A stretch of 64,000 bases of DNA from Actinopolymorpha singaporensis (GTDB lineage: Bacteria; Actinomycetota; Actinomycetes; Propionibacteriales; Actinopolymorphaceae), in the NCBI RefSeq assembly GCF_900104745.1, contig NZ_LT629732.1, positions 5,195,981 to 5,259,980 on the forward strand. Reading direction: 5' to 3'. The position numbers and the translations under genes were made by a program. Below are positions 36,959-47,104 of this stretch, one piece after another (position 1 is the stretch's first letter; every line of letters begins with the position of its first letter). Below the pieces are notes generated by a model that saw only the letters and a list, made by a program, of their open reading frames with translations, was not told the DNA's origin and did not search any database.

Positions 36959-37890
36959 TGTCCACCCCTCCGCCCGGACCCGCCCCGAGCACCGTCGTCT
37001 CGCGTCCCGTCATGGCCGGCGACGACGTGTCGGACGGCACCTCGCCGGACGGCACCGTGTCCAGTACAGCCACCGAGGAGGAAGGCACCATCGTCACCGC
37101 CACCGGCCCGCGGGCCGGAACCCCCACCGGTTCGTCCTCGACCTCACGTTCGGGGCCGTCCTCCGGACAGGAAGTCGCGCCGCGACGTGCGCCGCGGACA
37201 CTGCGGATCGGCCCGGACGAGCCCCTCGCGCCGGACGCCGCTCCCGCGTCCTACGACAGCGTGGTGGCGGTCGAACCAGTCGCGAGGATTCCGTACGCCT
37301 GGGTCCAGATCGTCCGCCCGGGCGGCCGGCTGGTCGTGTCGTGGCGCAACCCGTTCGCCGGCTCGGTCGAGGCGCACCTCACCGTCACCGAGGACGGCCG
37401 GGCCACCGGGCACTTCGTCGGCTGGAGCGGTGCTCCCGAGCCGAACGCGCCGACGTCGGTGGTGACCGAGGCCGAGGGCACGGTGCCGTGGTACCACACC
37501 ACGACCACACTCGACCCGGAGGCGATCTGGGCCGAACCGGCGGCGTTGTTCGGGCTGGGGATCCGGCTGCCGCACCTGCGCTGGGCGCGCACCGGACCGG
37601 GCGGGCCAGCACGGTGCTCCGCAGCCGGTGCCGCCTCGCCGGGCACCGCAACGACGCGGCACTGGGTGTACGACGACACCTCCTGCGCCTCCGCCCTGCG
37701 GCTTCCCTCCGGCGAGGTCCGGGTCGAACAGCACGGTCCGCGCCTGCTGTGGCGGGATGTCGAGTCGGCGTTCCGGTGGTGGGACGAGCAGGGCAGGCCG
37801 ACGTTCGAGCGGTTCGGGCTGAGCGTGGCGTCGTTCGGCCAGTTCGCCTGGCTGGGCCATCGCTGCTCCGGCCGGATCTGGCGCCTCTGA
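36958..37890 (+). CDS. PCMT-like protein lacking the SAM-binding half
   Basis: 310 aa. From about residue 95 it matches the C-terminal half of actinobacterial protein-L-isoaspartate O-methyltransferase homologues: SYDSVVAVEPVARIPYAWV, VRPGGRLVVSWRNPF, then the family tail VEQHGPRLLWRDVESAFRWW and RFGLSVASFGQFAWLG. The N-terminal 90 residues are Ser/Thr/Pro-rich and look disordered, where the Rossmann core with the GxGxG SAM motif should be. Activity as a methyltransferase is therefore doubtful. The frame is intact, so it may be a domain-loss paralogue, perhaps acting with the small coupled protein. Confidence 0.7.
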   Translation: MSTPPPGPAPSTVVSRPVMAGDDVSDGTSPDGTVSSTATEEEGTIVTATGPRAGTPTGSSSTSRSGPSSGQEVAPRRAPRTLRIGPDEPLAPDAAPASYDSVVAVEPVARIPYAWVQIVRPGGRLVVSWRNPFAGSVEAHLTVTEDGRATGHFVGWSGAPEPNAPTSVVTEAEGTVPWYHTTTTLDPEAIWAEPAALFGLGIRLPHLRWARTGPGGPARCSAAGAASPGTATTRHWVYDDTSCASALRLPSGEVRVEQHGPRLLWRDVESAFRWWDEQGRPTFERFGLSVASFGQFAWLGHRCSGRIWRL

Positions 37891-37896
37891 GCCCTC

Positions 37897-37931
37897 GCGG
37901 CGGGGCGCCGGAGACCCGGGGGCCCCGCCGC
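37897..37931 (+). terminator. Hairpin after the PCMT-like gene
   Basis: GCGGCGGGGC and GCCCCGCCGC form a perfect 10-bp stem with a 15-nt loop, 7 nt past the stop. The rest of the 153-nt gap to the GT2 gene shows only a weak possible -10 (ACAATT near 37972). Confidence 0.65.
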
Positions 37932-38043
37932 CCGCAGGTTCTGCCCGGTTTGCCGCGCTCTCGCCCCGGACACAATTCGTGTCAGTACGCACGCTCTGTG
38001 CAACCGATCGCGAACGCCACTCCCGCCGGGGGAACGACGAGCC

Positions 38044-39063
38044 ATGGATCCCTCCGTCCGGCACAGCCGAACCGCCACCCGTCCCGTCGCACGTTCAGGT
38101 GGCAGCCTCCACCGCCGGCGCGCCTCACGGCCCGACAGGGGCTTCCATCTCGAGCCTGGCGGAGCCTCCGAACCCGACGGGCACGTCGATGTCAGCGTGA
38201 TCCTGCCCTGCTTCAACGAGGAGCAGCACGTCCTCGCCGAGATCGAGCGCACCGTGGCCGCGATGGAGACCAGCGGTTACAGCTACGAGATCCTGGCGAT
38301 CGACGACGCCTCCACCGACGAGACGCTGAAGGTCCTGCGGTCCGCGGAGGACCGGTTCCCGCGGCTGCGGGTGATCGCGTTCGCCACGAACGGCGGGTCC
38401 GGAACGGCCCGCCGGATCGGCACCCAGCAGGCCCGCGGGGACATCGTGGTCTGGACCGACGCCGACATGTCGTACCCCAACGACCTGATCCCCGACCTCG
38501 TCGCCGTCCTCGAGCAGGACGGCACCATCGACCAGGTGGTGGGCGCGCGCACCAGCGAACAGGGCTCGCACAGGTTCCTGCGGGTGCCGGCGAAGTGGAT
38601 GATCCGCAAGGTCGCCGAGCGGCTGACGAACACCGAGATCCCCGACCTCAACTCCGGGCTCCGGGCGTTCCGCCGGGAGGTGTCCCTGCCGTACCTCCGG
38701 CTGTTGCCGGCGGGGTTCTCCTGCGTCACCACGATCACCATGGCGTTCCTGCACAACCAGCACGGCATCAGGTACGTCCCGATCCCGTACGCCAAACGGG
38801 CGGGCACGTCGAAGTTCCACTTCGTGAAGGACGCCTACCGCTACATCCTGCAGGTGCTGCGGATGGTGATGTACTTCAACCCGTTGAAGGTGCTGATGCC
38901 GCCGTCGCTGGCGCTGCTGACCCTGGGCTGCGGGAAGGCGGTGTACGACGTGGTCGCCAACCCCGTGCGGCTGGCCAGCAACACCCTGCTGATCCTGCTG
39001 ACGGGGCTGATCATCGCCTCGCTCGCGCTGCTCGCCGACCTGATCGTGCGCTCGCGGACCTGA
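38044..39063 (+). CDS. Family 2 glycosyltransferase, membrane-associated
   Basis: 339 aa. The GT-A domain starts at about residue 50 (VSVILPCFNEEQHVLAEIE); DDAST and the DXD-like motif DADMSYPND bind the nucleotide sugar. The catalytic region NSGLRAFRR is of the polyprenyl-phosphate sugar synthase type (Dpm1/ArnC-like), and two C-terminal helices anchor it. The first 45 residues are a basic extension; the ATG follows GGGGGAA. It lies 3 nt from two polytopic transferase-like genes, suggesting it makes a polyprenyl-phosphate sugar donor for them. Confidence 0.87.
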   Translation: MDPSVRHSRTATRPVARSGGSLHRRRASRPDRGFHLEPGGASEPDGHVDVSVILPCFNEEQHVLAEIERTVAAMETSGYSYEILAIDDASTDETLKVLRSAEDRFPRLRVIAFATNGGSGTARRIGTQQARGDIVVWTDADMSYPNDLIPDLVAVLEQDGTIDQVVGARTSEQGSHRFLRVPAKWMIRKVAERLTNTEIPDLNSGLRAFRREVSLPYLRLLPAGFSCVTTITMAFLHNQHGIRYVPIPYAKRAGTSKFHFVKDAYRYILQVLRMVMYFNPLKVLMPPSLALLTLGCGKAVYDVVANPVRLASNTLLILLTGLIIASLALLADLIVRSRT

Positions 39064-39066
39064 CCG

Positions 39067-40767
39067 ATGGTCGAGTCCCGTCCCGACGCCGCTCGCGGAG
39101 CCACCGGCCGCGGTGGCGCGGGTGTGTCCGCGGGCCCGTGCGCCGCACACGACGAGGATGCGGGGCTGCTACCGCCGCAGGTTCCGCGAACTGGTGCCGC
39201 CGCCGGGCCGCCGCTGCGCCGGGCCGCCACGGCGGCCGTCGACTGCCTGCTCGGTCTGACGGTGGTGGCGGTGGCTGTGCTCTACCGCCTGCCGCCGATC
39301 CCGTCCGACCCGATCAACTACCTCGTCGCGGCGAGCTACTTCCCGAACCATCCGGACCGCGTCATCGAGCACCAGTACCTCCGCATCGGCCTGGTCCTCC
39401 CTCTCCGGCTCGCCTACGACGCGTTCGGCTACGCGCAGGCGGCGTACCTCCTCGTTCCCGTCCTCGCGGCGCTTCTGCTCGTCATGAGCGTGCACGCCCT
39501 CGGCACCATGCTGTTCAACCGCTACGTCGGTGTGGCCGCCGCGCTGCTGACCCTGAGCAACTCGGTGGTGTTCCCCGACCTGACGCAGCCGCGGCCGGAC
39601 CTGCCGGCGACCGCCCTCCTGGTCACCGCCCTCGTCCTCGCACTGGCCCTGCGCCAGCGCCGGCCCTGGGCGTGCGCGAACCGGCGACGCGAGGTCGGCG
39701 TTCTGCTGGCGACCGGTGCGCTGCTCGGCTGGAGCTACCTCTGCCGCGAGTACGTCGTCTTCTGCTGGCCGCTGATACCCCTGCTGCTCGTCCGCAGGGT
39801 CCCGTGGCGGCGGGCGCTGTGGGTCGTCGTCCCGCTGGTGGTCGTCGCGGTCGGCGAGGCGGTGCTGAGCTCGCTGACCTTCCACGACCCGCTGGCCCGT
39901 CTGCACACCGCGGCCGGGCATGGTTCGGGACCGCCCATCGCCACCGACTACATCGACCGCGCCCGCTCCTGGTACCTCCTCCGGTTTCCCGACATCCTGC
40001 GTTCGTCACCGGAGGGATGGTGGCTGCGGACGACAGCGGTCGTCGCGGTCTGGGGTGTGGCGATCTCCCGGCAGCTGAGATTCCTGGTCGCCTGGGCCGC
40101 GTTGTTCTTCCTGCCCCTGGTGATGCTGGGCGGATGGGTGAACCCGCACGCACCGATGTTGCGGCTCTACCTGCCGAGGTACTGGGTCCCGATCATCCCC
40201 GCGCTCGCCCTGGCCTGCACCGGGGTGGTGCACGTGCTGGCGCGGTACGCGATCCACCTGCCGGCGCGGTACGCGACCCCGGCGACGCCACTCCCGCGGA
40301 CTCGTGCCGCGCTCGTCGCAGGCATCCTCACCCTTCTGGTCACGGCCTTCCCGGTCGGCGTGTCCCAGCACGCGCGGGCCACCGACATGTCGGTTGCGCT
40401 CAACCAGGACTACGCGGCCAACGGGGGCACGCAGTTCGAGCAGTTCCGTACCTGGCTGACCCTGCACCGCCGCGACGTTCGGACGATGTGGGGTGAGCGC
40501 CGCACCCTGCGGATACTGGGCTTCTTCGTCAACTCCCCGGCCGGAACGCCGGTGTGGACGGGGCCGCTGCGGGAGTGGTCGCCGCGCAGCGAGAAGCCGG
40601 CCACCGGCGACCACGTCCTCCTGTACAGCGCCTACTCCGACACCTGCCGGCCCTGCCGGATCAACGTCGAGAACAACCTCGGCGTCCATCCGGCACGGCC
40701 CCCGAGCACCTGGCACCTCGTCTTCACGACCAGGGACCGGGTGGTCCAGGTGTACCGGGCCGACTGA
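39067..40767 (+). CDS. Polytopic membrane glycosyltransferase-like protein (GT39/ArnT-like), copy 1
   Basis: 566 aa with about ten membrane helices from residue 55 on. After helix 1 comes a short loop (YRLPPIPSDPINYLVAASYF) with acidic residues, as in GT-C enzymes such as PMT/ArnT, which use polyprenyl-phosphate sugars. A second loop FPDLTQPRPDLPAT and the block WSYLCREYVVFCWPL are shared with the next gene. The soluble C-terminus ends with LYSAYSDTCRPCR, a CxxC pair, probably extracytoplasmic. It is close to the GT2 gene (3-nt gap). The acceptor is unknown. Confidence 0.72.
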   Translation: MVESRPDAARGATGRGGAGVSAGPCAAHDEDAGLLPPQVPRTGAAAGPPLRRAATAAVDCLLGLTVVAVAVLYRLPPIPSDPINYLVAASYFPNHPDRVIEHQYLRIGLVLPLRLAYDAFGYAQAAYLLVPVLAALLLVMSVHALGTMLFNRYVGVAAALLTLSNSVVFPDLTQPRPDLPATALLVTALVLALALRQRRPWACANRRREVGVLLATGALLGWSYLCREYVVFCWPLIPLLLVRRVPWRRALWVVVPLVVVAVGEAVLSSLTFHDPLARLHTAAGHGSGPPIATDYIDRARSWYLLRFPDILRSSPEGWWLRTTAVVAVWGVAISRQLRFLVAWAALFFLPLVMLGGWVNPHAPMLRLYLPRYWVPIIPALALACTGVVHVLARYAIHLPARYATPATPLPRTRAALVAGILTLLVTAFPVGVSQHARATDMSVALNQDYAANGGTQFEQFRTWLTLHRRDVRTMWGERRTLRILGFFVNSPAGTPVWTGPLREWSPRSEKPATGDHVLLYSAYSDTCRPCRINVENNLGVHPARPPSTWHLVFTTRDRVVQVYRAD

Positions 40768-40785
40768 ACCGATCGGGAGCCGACG

Positions 40786-42447
40786 ATGACCGCCGTGACA
40801 CCGGACGACGACCGGGCCGGTGCGCCCGGCGACCGCGGAACCGTCGCCACCGACACCGCGCCGGAGGCGGCCCCGCCGCCGCGGCCACCCGATCGCGCGC
40901 GACTGCTCACTCCCCGCGTCGTGGCGACCCTGCTGGTCGACGGCACTCTCGCGGCAGTGGTGGCGGTGGTCTGTGTGCTCTACCGCGTACCGCCGCACCC
41001 GTCGGACCCGCTCAACTATTTCGACGCGGCCACGACCTTCCCCAGCGCCCCGGCGTACGCCGCGGCGCACCAGCTCGTGCGGACCGGGCTGATCATCCCG
41101 CTGCGGCTCGCGCAGGAGGTGTTCGGCTACTCCCAGACGGCGTACCTCCTCGTGCCTGTCCTCGCGTCCCTGCTGCTGGTGATGAGCGTGCACGCGCTCG
41201 GCACCCTGCTGTTCAACCGGTTCGTCGGGGTGGCGGCGGCCATGCTGACGTTGTTCAACTCGGTGGTCTTCCCCGACCTCACCCAGCCGCTCCCCGACCT
41301 GATGGCCACCGCGCTGCTGGCGGCCGCGCTGGTGCTTTCGGTGGCGCTGCGGCAGAACCGCCCGTGGGCCGCAGCGACCGGCCGCCGCCGGGTCGGCACC
41401 CTGATCCTCATCGGCGCGCTGCTCGGCTGGAGTTACCTCACCCGCGAGTACATCGTCTTCTGCTGGCCACTTATGCCCCTGCTGCTCGCCCGCAGAATCC
41501 CGCTGCGTCAACAGGCCTGGCTGCTGCTCCCGCTGGCCGTCGTCGCCGTCGGGGAGACCGCGCTCGACACCGTGGTCTTCCACGATCCGCTGATCCGGTT
41601 GCGGGGCGCTGCCGACCACGGCTCGGTGGGCACACCCACGACCGACGACTACATCGGGCAGAGCCCGCGGTGGTACCTCACCCGGCTGCCCACGATCCTG
41701 TCCACCACGCCGGAGGGGCTCTTCCTCAAGGCCGCGATGGTCGCCATCGTGGTCGGCGCGCTGTTCTCCCGGCGGATCTTCTTCCTGCTGGCGTGGGCGC
41801 TGCTGTTCTATGTCCCACTGGTGACGCTGGGCGGGCTGATCGACCCCGAGGCTCCCAAGCTGCGGATCCTCAAGGAGCGGTACTGGCTGCCGCTCGTTCC
41901 CGCGCTCCTGCTCGCGGCCGCCGGCGGGTTGTGGCTGCTGCTGAACAACCGCATCCGGGCCGTGCCGTTCCTACGGGCTCGCACCCGCCTGGCCGCCGGT
42001 GTGGCCGGCGTCGCCACCCTCGTCGTCGCCGCCGTACCGGCCGGGGTGGCCCAGCACGCCCGGGCCGGCAACCTGGCCGACCCGGTGAACCAGACGTACG
42101 CCGCCAACGGCGGAACGCAGTGGGAGGCGTTCCGGTCCTGGCTGGACGCGCATGCGGGCGAGGTGCACACCATCTGGGCGGACAAGCGCACCATCCGGCC
42201 GCTCGGAATCTACGTCCGTCCACCGATCGGCGGGCCGCTGTGGCACGGCCGGCTGCGAGTGCTGCCGGTCAGGACCAGGCCGGCGGCTGGAGACCACGTC
42301 GTCCTCTACAGCGCGTACTCCGGCGTCTGCGTGTCCTGCCGAGTCGGCGAGCAGCGACTGCTGGGCCGGCCCGTGCGACCGCCGGCGAACTGGCACCGCG
42401 TCTTCGGCAGCCACGGCCGGATGGTGGAGGTCTACGAGGTCCGCTGA
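40786..42447 (+). CDS. Polytopic membrane glycosyltransferase-like protein (GT39/ArnT-like), copy 2
   Basis: 553 aa, an obvious tandem paralogue of the preceding gene. Shared blocks include [63 protein letters not shown] and [13 protein letters not shown] with the CxxC pair retained. The N-terminal 40 residues are polar and divergent. It has its own ribosome site (GATCGGGAG) 18 nt after the first copy. The duplication suggests two acceptors or sugar positions, or a heteromer. Confidence 0.72.
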   Translation: MTAVTPDDDRAGAPGDRGTVATDTAPEAAPPPRPPDRARLLTPRVVATLLVDGTLAAVVAVVCVLYRVPPHPSDPLNYFDAATTFPSAPAYAAAHQLVRTGLIIPLRLAQEVFGYSQTAYLLVPVLASLLLVMSVHALGTLLFNRFVGVAAAMLTLFNSVVFPDLTQPLPDLMATALLAAALVLSVALRQNRPWAAATGRRRVGTLILIGALLGWSYLTREYIVFCWPLMPLLLARRIPLRQQAWLLLPLAVVAVGETALDTVVFHDPLIRLRGAADHGSVGTPTTDDYIGQSPRWYLTRLPTILSTTPEGLFLKAAMVAIVVGALFSRRIFFLLAWALLFYVPLVTLGGLIDPEAPKLRILKERYWLPLVPALLLAAAGGLWLLLNNRIRAVPFLRARTRLAAGVAGVATLVVAAVPAGVAQHARAGNLADPVNQTYAANGGTQWEAFRSWLDAHAGEVHTIWADKRTIRPLGIYVRPPIGGPLWHGRLRVLPVRTRPAAGDHVVLYSAYSGVCVSCRVGEQRLLGRPVRPPANWHRVFGSHGRMVEVYEVR

Positions 42448-42502
42448 GCGCCGACGGGCCGTGGCCGGCGGTCGCGGTCGCGGTCGGCGCGGCCGGCGAC
42501 GG

Positions 42503-43768
42503 TCACCACAGGGTGAGCGAGTCCCTCAGGACGTCGGCGAGCACGTCGTCGCCGACGTCGATGGGGGCGATGGACAGCAACCGGTGCTGGCGGCTCGCCC
42601 CGTCCACGAGATCGGCGACGTCGGCCTCGGCGTACCCCACCTCGGTCAGGCCGTTCGGCATGCCGGTGTCGCGCATCAGCCGGGTGACCGCCGCGGGCAG
42701 CCGTTCACTCGGCTCCGCCACCTGGTCGGTCTCGGGGTCGAGGACGTGTGCCGCCCACAGGTGCCGCTCGGGATTCGCGTCGTACGTACGCCGGAACGCC
42801 GCCGGCGCGGTCAGCACCACCGACATGCCGTGGGGCACCATCGGCTCGGCGTCGGGGTAGCCGGCCGGGCGGAAGTCGCGCACCCGGCCGGCGATCGGGT
42901 AGGCGCAGGCGTGCGGGATGTGCACCCCGGCGTTGCCGAACCCCAGACCGGCGAACAACGCGGCCTGCAGCATGTCGGTGCGCGCGGCGAGGTCGTCGCC
43001 TGCCCGGTGGGCGGTCCGGAAGGACCGGGCCAGCAGCGGCAGAGTCTGCCTGATCCACACGTCGGAGACCGGGTTCGCGCCGCAGTAGGCGACGCGTTCC
43101 TCCGGGCGGCGCTTCGGATAGGTGTCGTACGGGCGGGCGGTGTAGGACTCCAGCGCGTGGCAGAGGATGTCGAACCCGGTGGCCGCGGTTACTCCGGGCG
43201 GCAGGGAGAGGGTCAGCTCGGGGTCGACGACCGCGAGCGCGGGCCGCAGCCGCGGGTGGCTGATGCCGGTCTTCACCCGCAGGTCGAGGACGTCGAGGAC
43301 GCAGACGGCCGTGCTCTCGGCTCCGGTGCCGGCCGTCGTGGGCACCGCCACCAGCGGTGCGAGCGGCCCGGCCGGCGCGAGCCCCTTGCCGATCGGGGCG
43401 TTCAGGTAGTCGGCCAGGTCCGCCGGGTGGGACGTCATCAGGTCGACCGCCTTGGCGGTGTCGATCGCCGACCCGCCGCCGACGCCGACGAAGCCGTCCC
43501 ATCCGCCGTCGCGGGCGAAGTCCACCGCGGCTGCGATGCTCCTGTCGGTGGGTTCCACGTGGACGCCGGTGAAGAGCTCCGCGGCGAGCCCGGCGGCGCG
43601 CAGGGAGTCGACCACCCGGTCGGGTACGCCGGTGGCGGCCACGCCGGGGTCGGTGAGGACCAGCACGCGGGACGCGCCGAGCTGGGCGACGTCGTACCCG
43701 ATCTCGGCCACCGCGCCGGCCCCGAACTTCAGCGCCGGCCCGCCCCAGGTGAACACCGTTTCCCGCAT
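42503..43768 (-). CDS. Iron-containing alcohol dehydrogenase, hydroxyacid-oxoacid transhydrogenase-like
   Basis: 421 aa of the Fe-ADH superfamily. The NAD(P)-binding region has [18 protein letters not shown] and the metal ligands lie in [23 protein letters not shown] and [17 protein letters not shown]. These two blocks resemble ADHFE1/HOT enzymes, which couple 4-hydroxybutyrate oxidation to 2-oxoglutarate reduction. Malate- or butanol-type reductases are alternatives. It is divergent from a HAD phosphatase gene, with 87 nt between them. Confidence 0.85.
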   Translation of the reverse strand: MRETVFTWGGPALKFGAGAVAEIGYDVAQLGASRVLVLTDPGVAATGVPDRVVDSLRAAGLAAELFTGVHVEPTDRSIAAAVDFARDGGWDGFVGVGGGSAIDTAKAVDLMTSHPADLADYLNAPIGKGLAPAGPLAPLVAVPTTAGTGAESTAVCVLDVLDLRVKTGISHPRLRPALAVVDPELTLSLPPGVTAATGFDILCHALESYTARPYDTYPKRRPEERVAYCGANPVSDVWIRQTLPLLARSFRTAHRAGDDLAARTDMLQAALFAGLGFGNAGVHIPHACAYPIAGRVRDFRPAGYPDAEPMVPHGMSVVLTAPAAFRRTYDANPERHLWAAHVLDPETDQVAEPSERLPAAVTRLMRDTGMPNGLTEVGYAEADVADLVDGASRQHRLLSIAPIDVGDDVLADVLRDSLTLW

Positions 43769-43855
43769 CGTGACCGCTCCCTCGCTCGCCGCGCATCCCG
43801 TTCAGTGACAGTGGCGCACCCGTGCAGAGCATGCAACCGGGGAACGCCCGGTCGA

Positions 43856-44572
43856 ATGGGCGAGATACGGTCGGTCGACGTGACTCCTCCCCGCACCGAC
43901 CACGAACCCACGAGCACCCCGGTGCTGCGTGCCGAGGCCGTCCTGCTCGACCTCGACGGGACACTGATCGACTCCACGGAGGCGCTTCGCCGCTCGTGGA
44001 CGACCTGGGCCATCGAGCAGGAGCTGACCCAGCAGGACTTCGCCCGGGTCCTGGGCCACGGCCTCACCTCCGCCGCGATCGTCGCGGCCCTGGTGCCGCC
44101 GGAGCGGATCGCGGCCGCGCAGGCCCGGATCGACGAGCTCGAGGTCGAGGACGTGGCCGGGATCGTGGCGCTGCCCGGCGCGCAGGCGTTCGTCTCCTCG
44201 CTGCCGGCCGGGCGGTGGACCATCGTCACGTCCGGTAACCGCGCCGTGGCCGGTGCCCGCCTGCGGGCCGCCGGCCTGCCCGTGCCGGACACCCTGGTCA
44301 GCGCGGACGACGTACGCAACGGCAAGCCAGACCCGGAGCCGTACCTCCTCGGCGCCAAGCGCCTCGGCATTCCCCCCGAACGCTGCGTGGTCGTGGAGGA
44401 CGCACCCGCGGGCCTGGCCGCCGCCCGGGCCGCCGGGATGGCGACGATCGCGGTGACCACCCACTACGAGCGGGCCGAGCTCGACGCCGACCTGGTTGTC
44501 GAGGACCTACAGAACGTGCGGGTCGAGGTTGACGGCGACGACCTCAGCATCGCGGTGGCCGACGGGGCATGA
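43856..44572 (+). CDS. HAD family phosphatase (DOG/beta-phosphoglucomutase-like)
   Basis: 238 aa. Motif [13 protein letters not shown], motif II VTSGN, motif III Lys in [14 protein letters not shown] and motif [19 protein letters not shown] define a sugar-phosphatase-type HAD with a helical cap (residues about 40-100). The start is ATG 43856 or GTG 43880; neither ribosome site is strong. Sugar phosphates such as 2-deoxyglucose-6-P or glycerol-P are family substrates; the actual one is unknown. Confidence 0.88.
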   Translation: MGEIRSVDVTPPRTDHEPTSTPVLRAEAVLLDLDGTLIDSTEALRRSWTTWAIEQELTQQDFARVLGHGLTSAAIVAALVPPERIAAAQARIDELEVEDVAGIVALPGAQAFVSSLPAGRWTIVTSGNRAVAGARLRAAGLPVPDTLVSADDVRNGKPDPEPYLLGAKRLGIPPERCVVVEDAPAGLAAARAAGMATIAVTTHYERAELDADLVVEDLQNVRVEVDGDDLSIAVADGA

Positions 44573-44631
44573 TCGGGGTGACCGCCCGCGTGACCCCACG
44601 GCATGCAGGGCACACCCACAGGAGGTAGGCG

Positions 44632-46152
44632 ATGGGGAGGATCCCCCGGCGCTCGATGATCATCGGCGCCCTCGTCGCGTTGACGCTCACGGCGGCATGC
44701 TCGGCAGGCAGCGGCACGACCGGCGACAGCGACCGCAAGGACCACACCAGCACGCTCTCGGTCGGCTTCAGCGCCGAGCCGGTGAGCCTGGACTTCACCC
44801 GCAACGACGGCGCGGCCATCCCACAGGCGCTGCTGGTCAACGTCTACGAAGGCCTGGTCAAGCTGGACGCGCACGGCAGAATCGTTCCCCTGCTGGCCGG
44901 CAGGTGGAAGGTGAGCCCGGACCGGCGCACCTACACGTTCACCCTGCGAAAGGGTGTGACCTTCTCCGACGGCAGGCCGTTCACCGCCCAGGACGCGGCG
45001 TTCAGCATCAACCGTGTCAAGACCGGCTGGACGACCTCGCTCAAGGCCGGCATGGATGTCGTCCAGGACGCGCGGGCCGCCTCCCCCACCTCCCTGGTGG
45101 TGACGCTGAAGCGGCCGAGCAACCAGTGGTTGTTCGCGATGACCACCCGGATCGGCGCGATGTTCTCGCGTACCGGCGTGTCGAAGCTCGCCACGAAGCC
45201 CGTGGGCACCGGACCCTACGTGCTCGACCACTGGAACCGCGGCGACGAGCTGGTGCTGAAGGCCAGGAAGGGCTACTGGGGCACCGAACCCGCGGTGCGC
45301 CAGGTGACGCTGAAGTACTTCAAGGACCCCACCGCGATGAACAACGCGATGCGCACCGGCGGCATCGACGTGGTGAGCACCGTGCAGGCACCGGAAAGCC
45401 TGGCGGAGTTCAAGGACCGCTCGAAATACCGCGTCATCGAGGGCACCAGCAACGCCGAGGTGGTCCTGTCGTACAACAACGCCAAGCCGCCGTTGACGGA
45501 TCGCCGGGTCCGGCAGGCACTGTCGTACGCGATCGACCGTAAGGCCGTCCTTGACACCGCGTGGGCCGGGCACGGAACGCTGATCGGGTCCATGGTGCCG
45601 CCCACCGACCCGTGGTACGAAAACCTGTCCGGCACCTATCCGTACGACCCGGCGAAGGCGCGGCGGTTGCTCGCCCAGGCGGGCCACCCGAGGCTGACGC
45701 TGCGGCTGCGGATCCCCAACCTTCCCTACGCGGTGGCCAGCGCGCAGGTGGTCAAGAGCCAGCTCGCCGACGTCGGGGTGAGCGCGAAGATCGACGTGCT
45801 GGAGTTCCCGGCACGCTGGCTGGACGTGGTCTTCACCAAGGCCGACTACGACATGTCGATCATCGCCCACGTCGAGCCACGCGACATCACCACCTTCGGC
45901 AACCCCGACTACTACTGGCGGTACGACAACCCGCGGGTGCGCGAGCTGCTCGACCAGGCGGACTCGGGCACGCCCGCGGTCCAGGTCGCGAAGATGAGGC
46001 AGGTGGCCCGCACCATCACCGGCGACGCGGCCGCGGACTGGCTGTTCCTGCTGCCCAACCTGATGGTCGCCGACCCTGCCGTGCACGGGCTGCCGACGAA
46101 CGTCGTGTCGGAGGCGTTCGACCTCACCGCCTGCTCCTGGGCGCGGTCCTGA
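44632..46152 (+). CDS. Peptide/nickel-type ABC transporter substrate-binding lipoprotein
   Basis: 506 aa, SBP family 5. A lipobox (LTAAC, Cys23) ends the signal peptide. Family blocks are VYEGLVKLDAHGRIVPLLAGRW, YTFTLRKGVTFSDGRPFTAQD, VGTGPYVL and VRQALSYAIDRKAV. AGGAGG precedes the ATG. The ligand could be an oligopeptide, opine, or other small molecule. It is the first gene of a four-gene transporter operon, with the downstream permease 4 nt away. Confidence 0.92.
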   Translation: MGRIPRRSMIIGALVALTLTAACSAGSGTTGDSDRKDHTSTLSVGFSAEPVSLDFTRNDGAAIPQALLVNVYEGLVKLDAHGRIVPLLAGRWKVSPDRRTYTFTLRKGVTFSDGRPFTAQDAAFSINRVKTGWTTSLKAGMDVVQDARAASPTSLVVTLKRPSNQWLFAMTTRIGAMFSRTGVSKLATKPVGTGPYVLDHWNRGDELVLKARKGYWGTEPAVRQVTLKYFKDPTAMNNAMRTGGIDVVSTVQAPESLAEFKDRSKYRVIEGTSNAEVVLSYNNAKPPLTDRRVRQALSYAIDRKAVLDTAWAGHGTLIGSMVPPTDPWYENLSGTYPYDPAKARRLLAQAGHPRLTLRLRIPNLPYAVASAQVVKSQLADVGVSAKIDVLEFPARWLDVVFTKADYDMSIIAHVEPRDITTFGNPDYYWRYDNPRVRELLDQADSGTPAVQVAKMRQVARTITGDAAADWLFLLPNLMVADPAVHGLPTNVVSEAFDLTACSWARS

Positions 46153-46156
46153 CGCC

Positions 46157-47104
46157 GTGCTGTTCCGCCTCCTGACCCGCACCGGGGTGTTCGCAGGCAG
46201 CGTCGCGGCCGCCAGCGTGGTGGTGTTCGCGTTCATGGCGGTGCTGCCCGGCGACCCCGCGCGGGTGGCGCTCGGCGTCAACGCCACACCGAGGGCCGTC
46301 GCGGAGCTGCGGCGGGAGTTCGGCACCGACCGGCCGCTGGCCGTGCAGTACGCCGACTGGGCGCGCGGGTTGTTCGTCGGCGACTTCGGGGTCTCCTACG
46401 TCACCCGGACACCGATCGGCCCGCAGGTGCTCGACCGGTTGCTGGTGACCCTGTGGCTGGTCGGCGCCGCGATGGTGGTCGCCGTGCTGGTGGCCGTACC
46501 CGTCGGCACCGTGATGGCCGTCCACCACCGGCGGCTGCGGGGACTGGCTCTGTCGGCGCTGAGCCAGCTCGGCATCGCGGTGCCGGCGTTCCTGAGCGGG
46601 GTGCTGGCCGTCGCGATCTTCTCCGTCCGCCTGGGCTGGCTGCCGGCGGGCGGCTGGACTCCACCGGCGCAGGACCCCGGGCAGTTCGCCCGGCAACTCG
46701 TCCTGCCGGCCGGTGCACTCGGCCTGGCGCAGGCGGCGATCCTCGCCCGCTACGTACGCACGGCCGTGCTCGACGTGTTGCGCGAGGACTATCTGCGCAC
46801 GGCCCGCGCGAAGGGGCTCACCCTGGGCCGGGCGCTGGTGCGGCACGGCCTGCGCAACGCCGCCGTTCCGGTGAGCACGGTCCTCGGGCTGCAGCTGGCC
46901 ACGCTGCTGGTCGGGGCGATCGTGGTGGAACGCGTGTTCGTCATCCCGGGCCTCGGCAGCCTGCTGCTGGACGGCGTGGCCAACCGCGACCTGCTGCTGG
47001 TCCAGGGCGTGGTCATGGTGCTGGTCGTCGCGGTGCTGGTGGTCAACTACGTCGTCGACGTGCTGTACACCGCGCTGGACCCGCGGCTGCGGAGGGCAGC
47101 ATGA
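46157..47104 (+). CDS. ABC transporter permease (DppB type)
   Basis: 315 aa from GTG 46157, six membrane helices. Family N-terminal block VFAFMAVLPGDPARVALG, periplasmic loop LREFGTDRPLAVQYADW, and the EAA coupling loop RTARAKGLTLGRALVRHGLRNA contacting the ATPase. The stop overlaps the next ATG (ATGA). Confidence 0.92.
   Translation: MLFRLLTRTGVFAGSVAAASVVVFAFMAVLPGDPARVALGVNATPRAVAELRREFGTDRPLAVQYADWARGLFVGDFGVSYVTRTPIGPQVLDRLLVTLWLVGAAMVVAVLVAVPVGTVMAVHHRRLRGLALSALSQLGIAVPAFLSGVLAVAIFSVRLGWLPAGGWTPPAQDPGQFARQLVLPAGALGLAQAAILARYVRTAVLDVLREDYLRTARAKGLTLGRALVRHGLRNAAVPVSTVLGLQLATLLVGAIVVERVFVIPGLGSLLLDGVANRDLLLVQGVVMVLVVAVLVVNYVVDVLYTALDPRLRRAA

Noticed and set aside
36563..37890. Lanthipeptide-type (FxLD) RiPP cluster
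   Set aside because: There is no precursor-like peptide, dehydratase or cyclase, and the PCMT-like protein lacks its SAM site.
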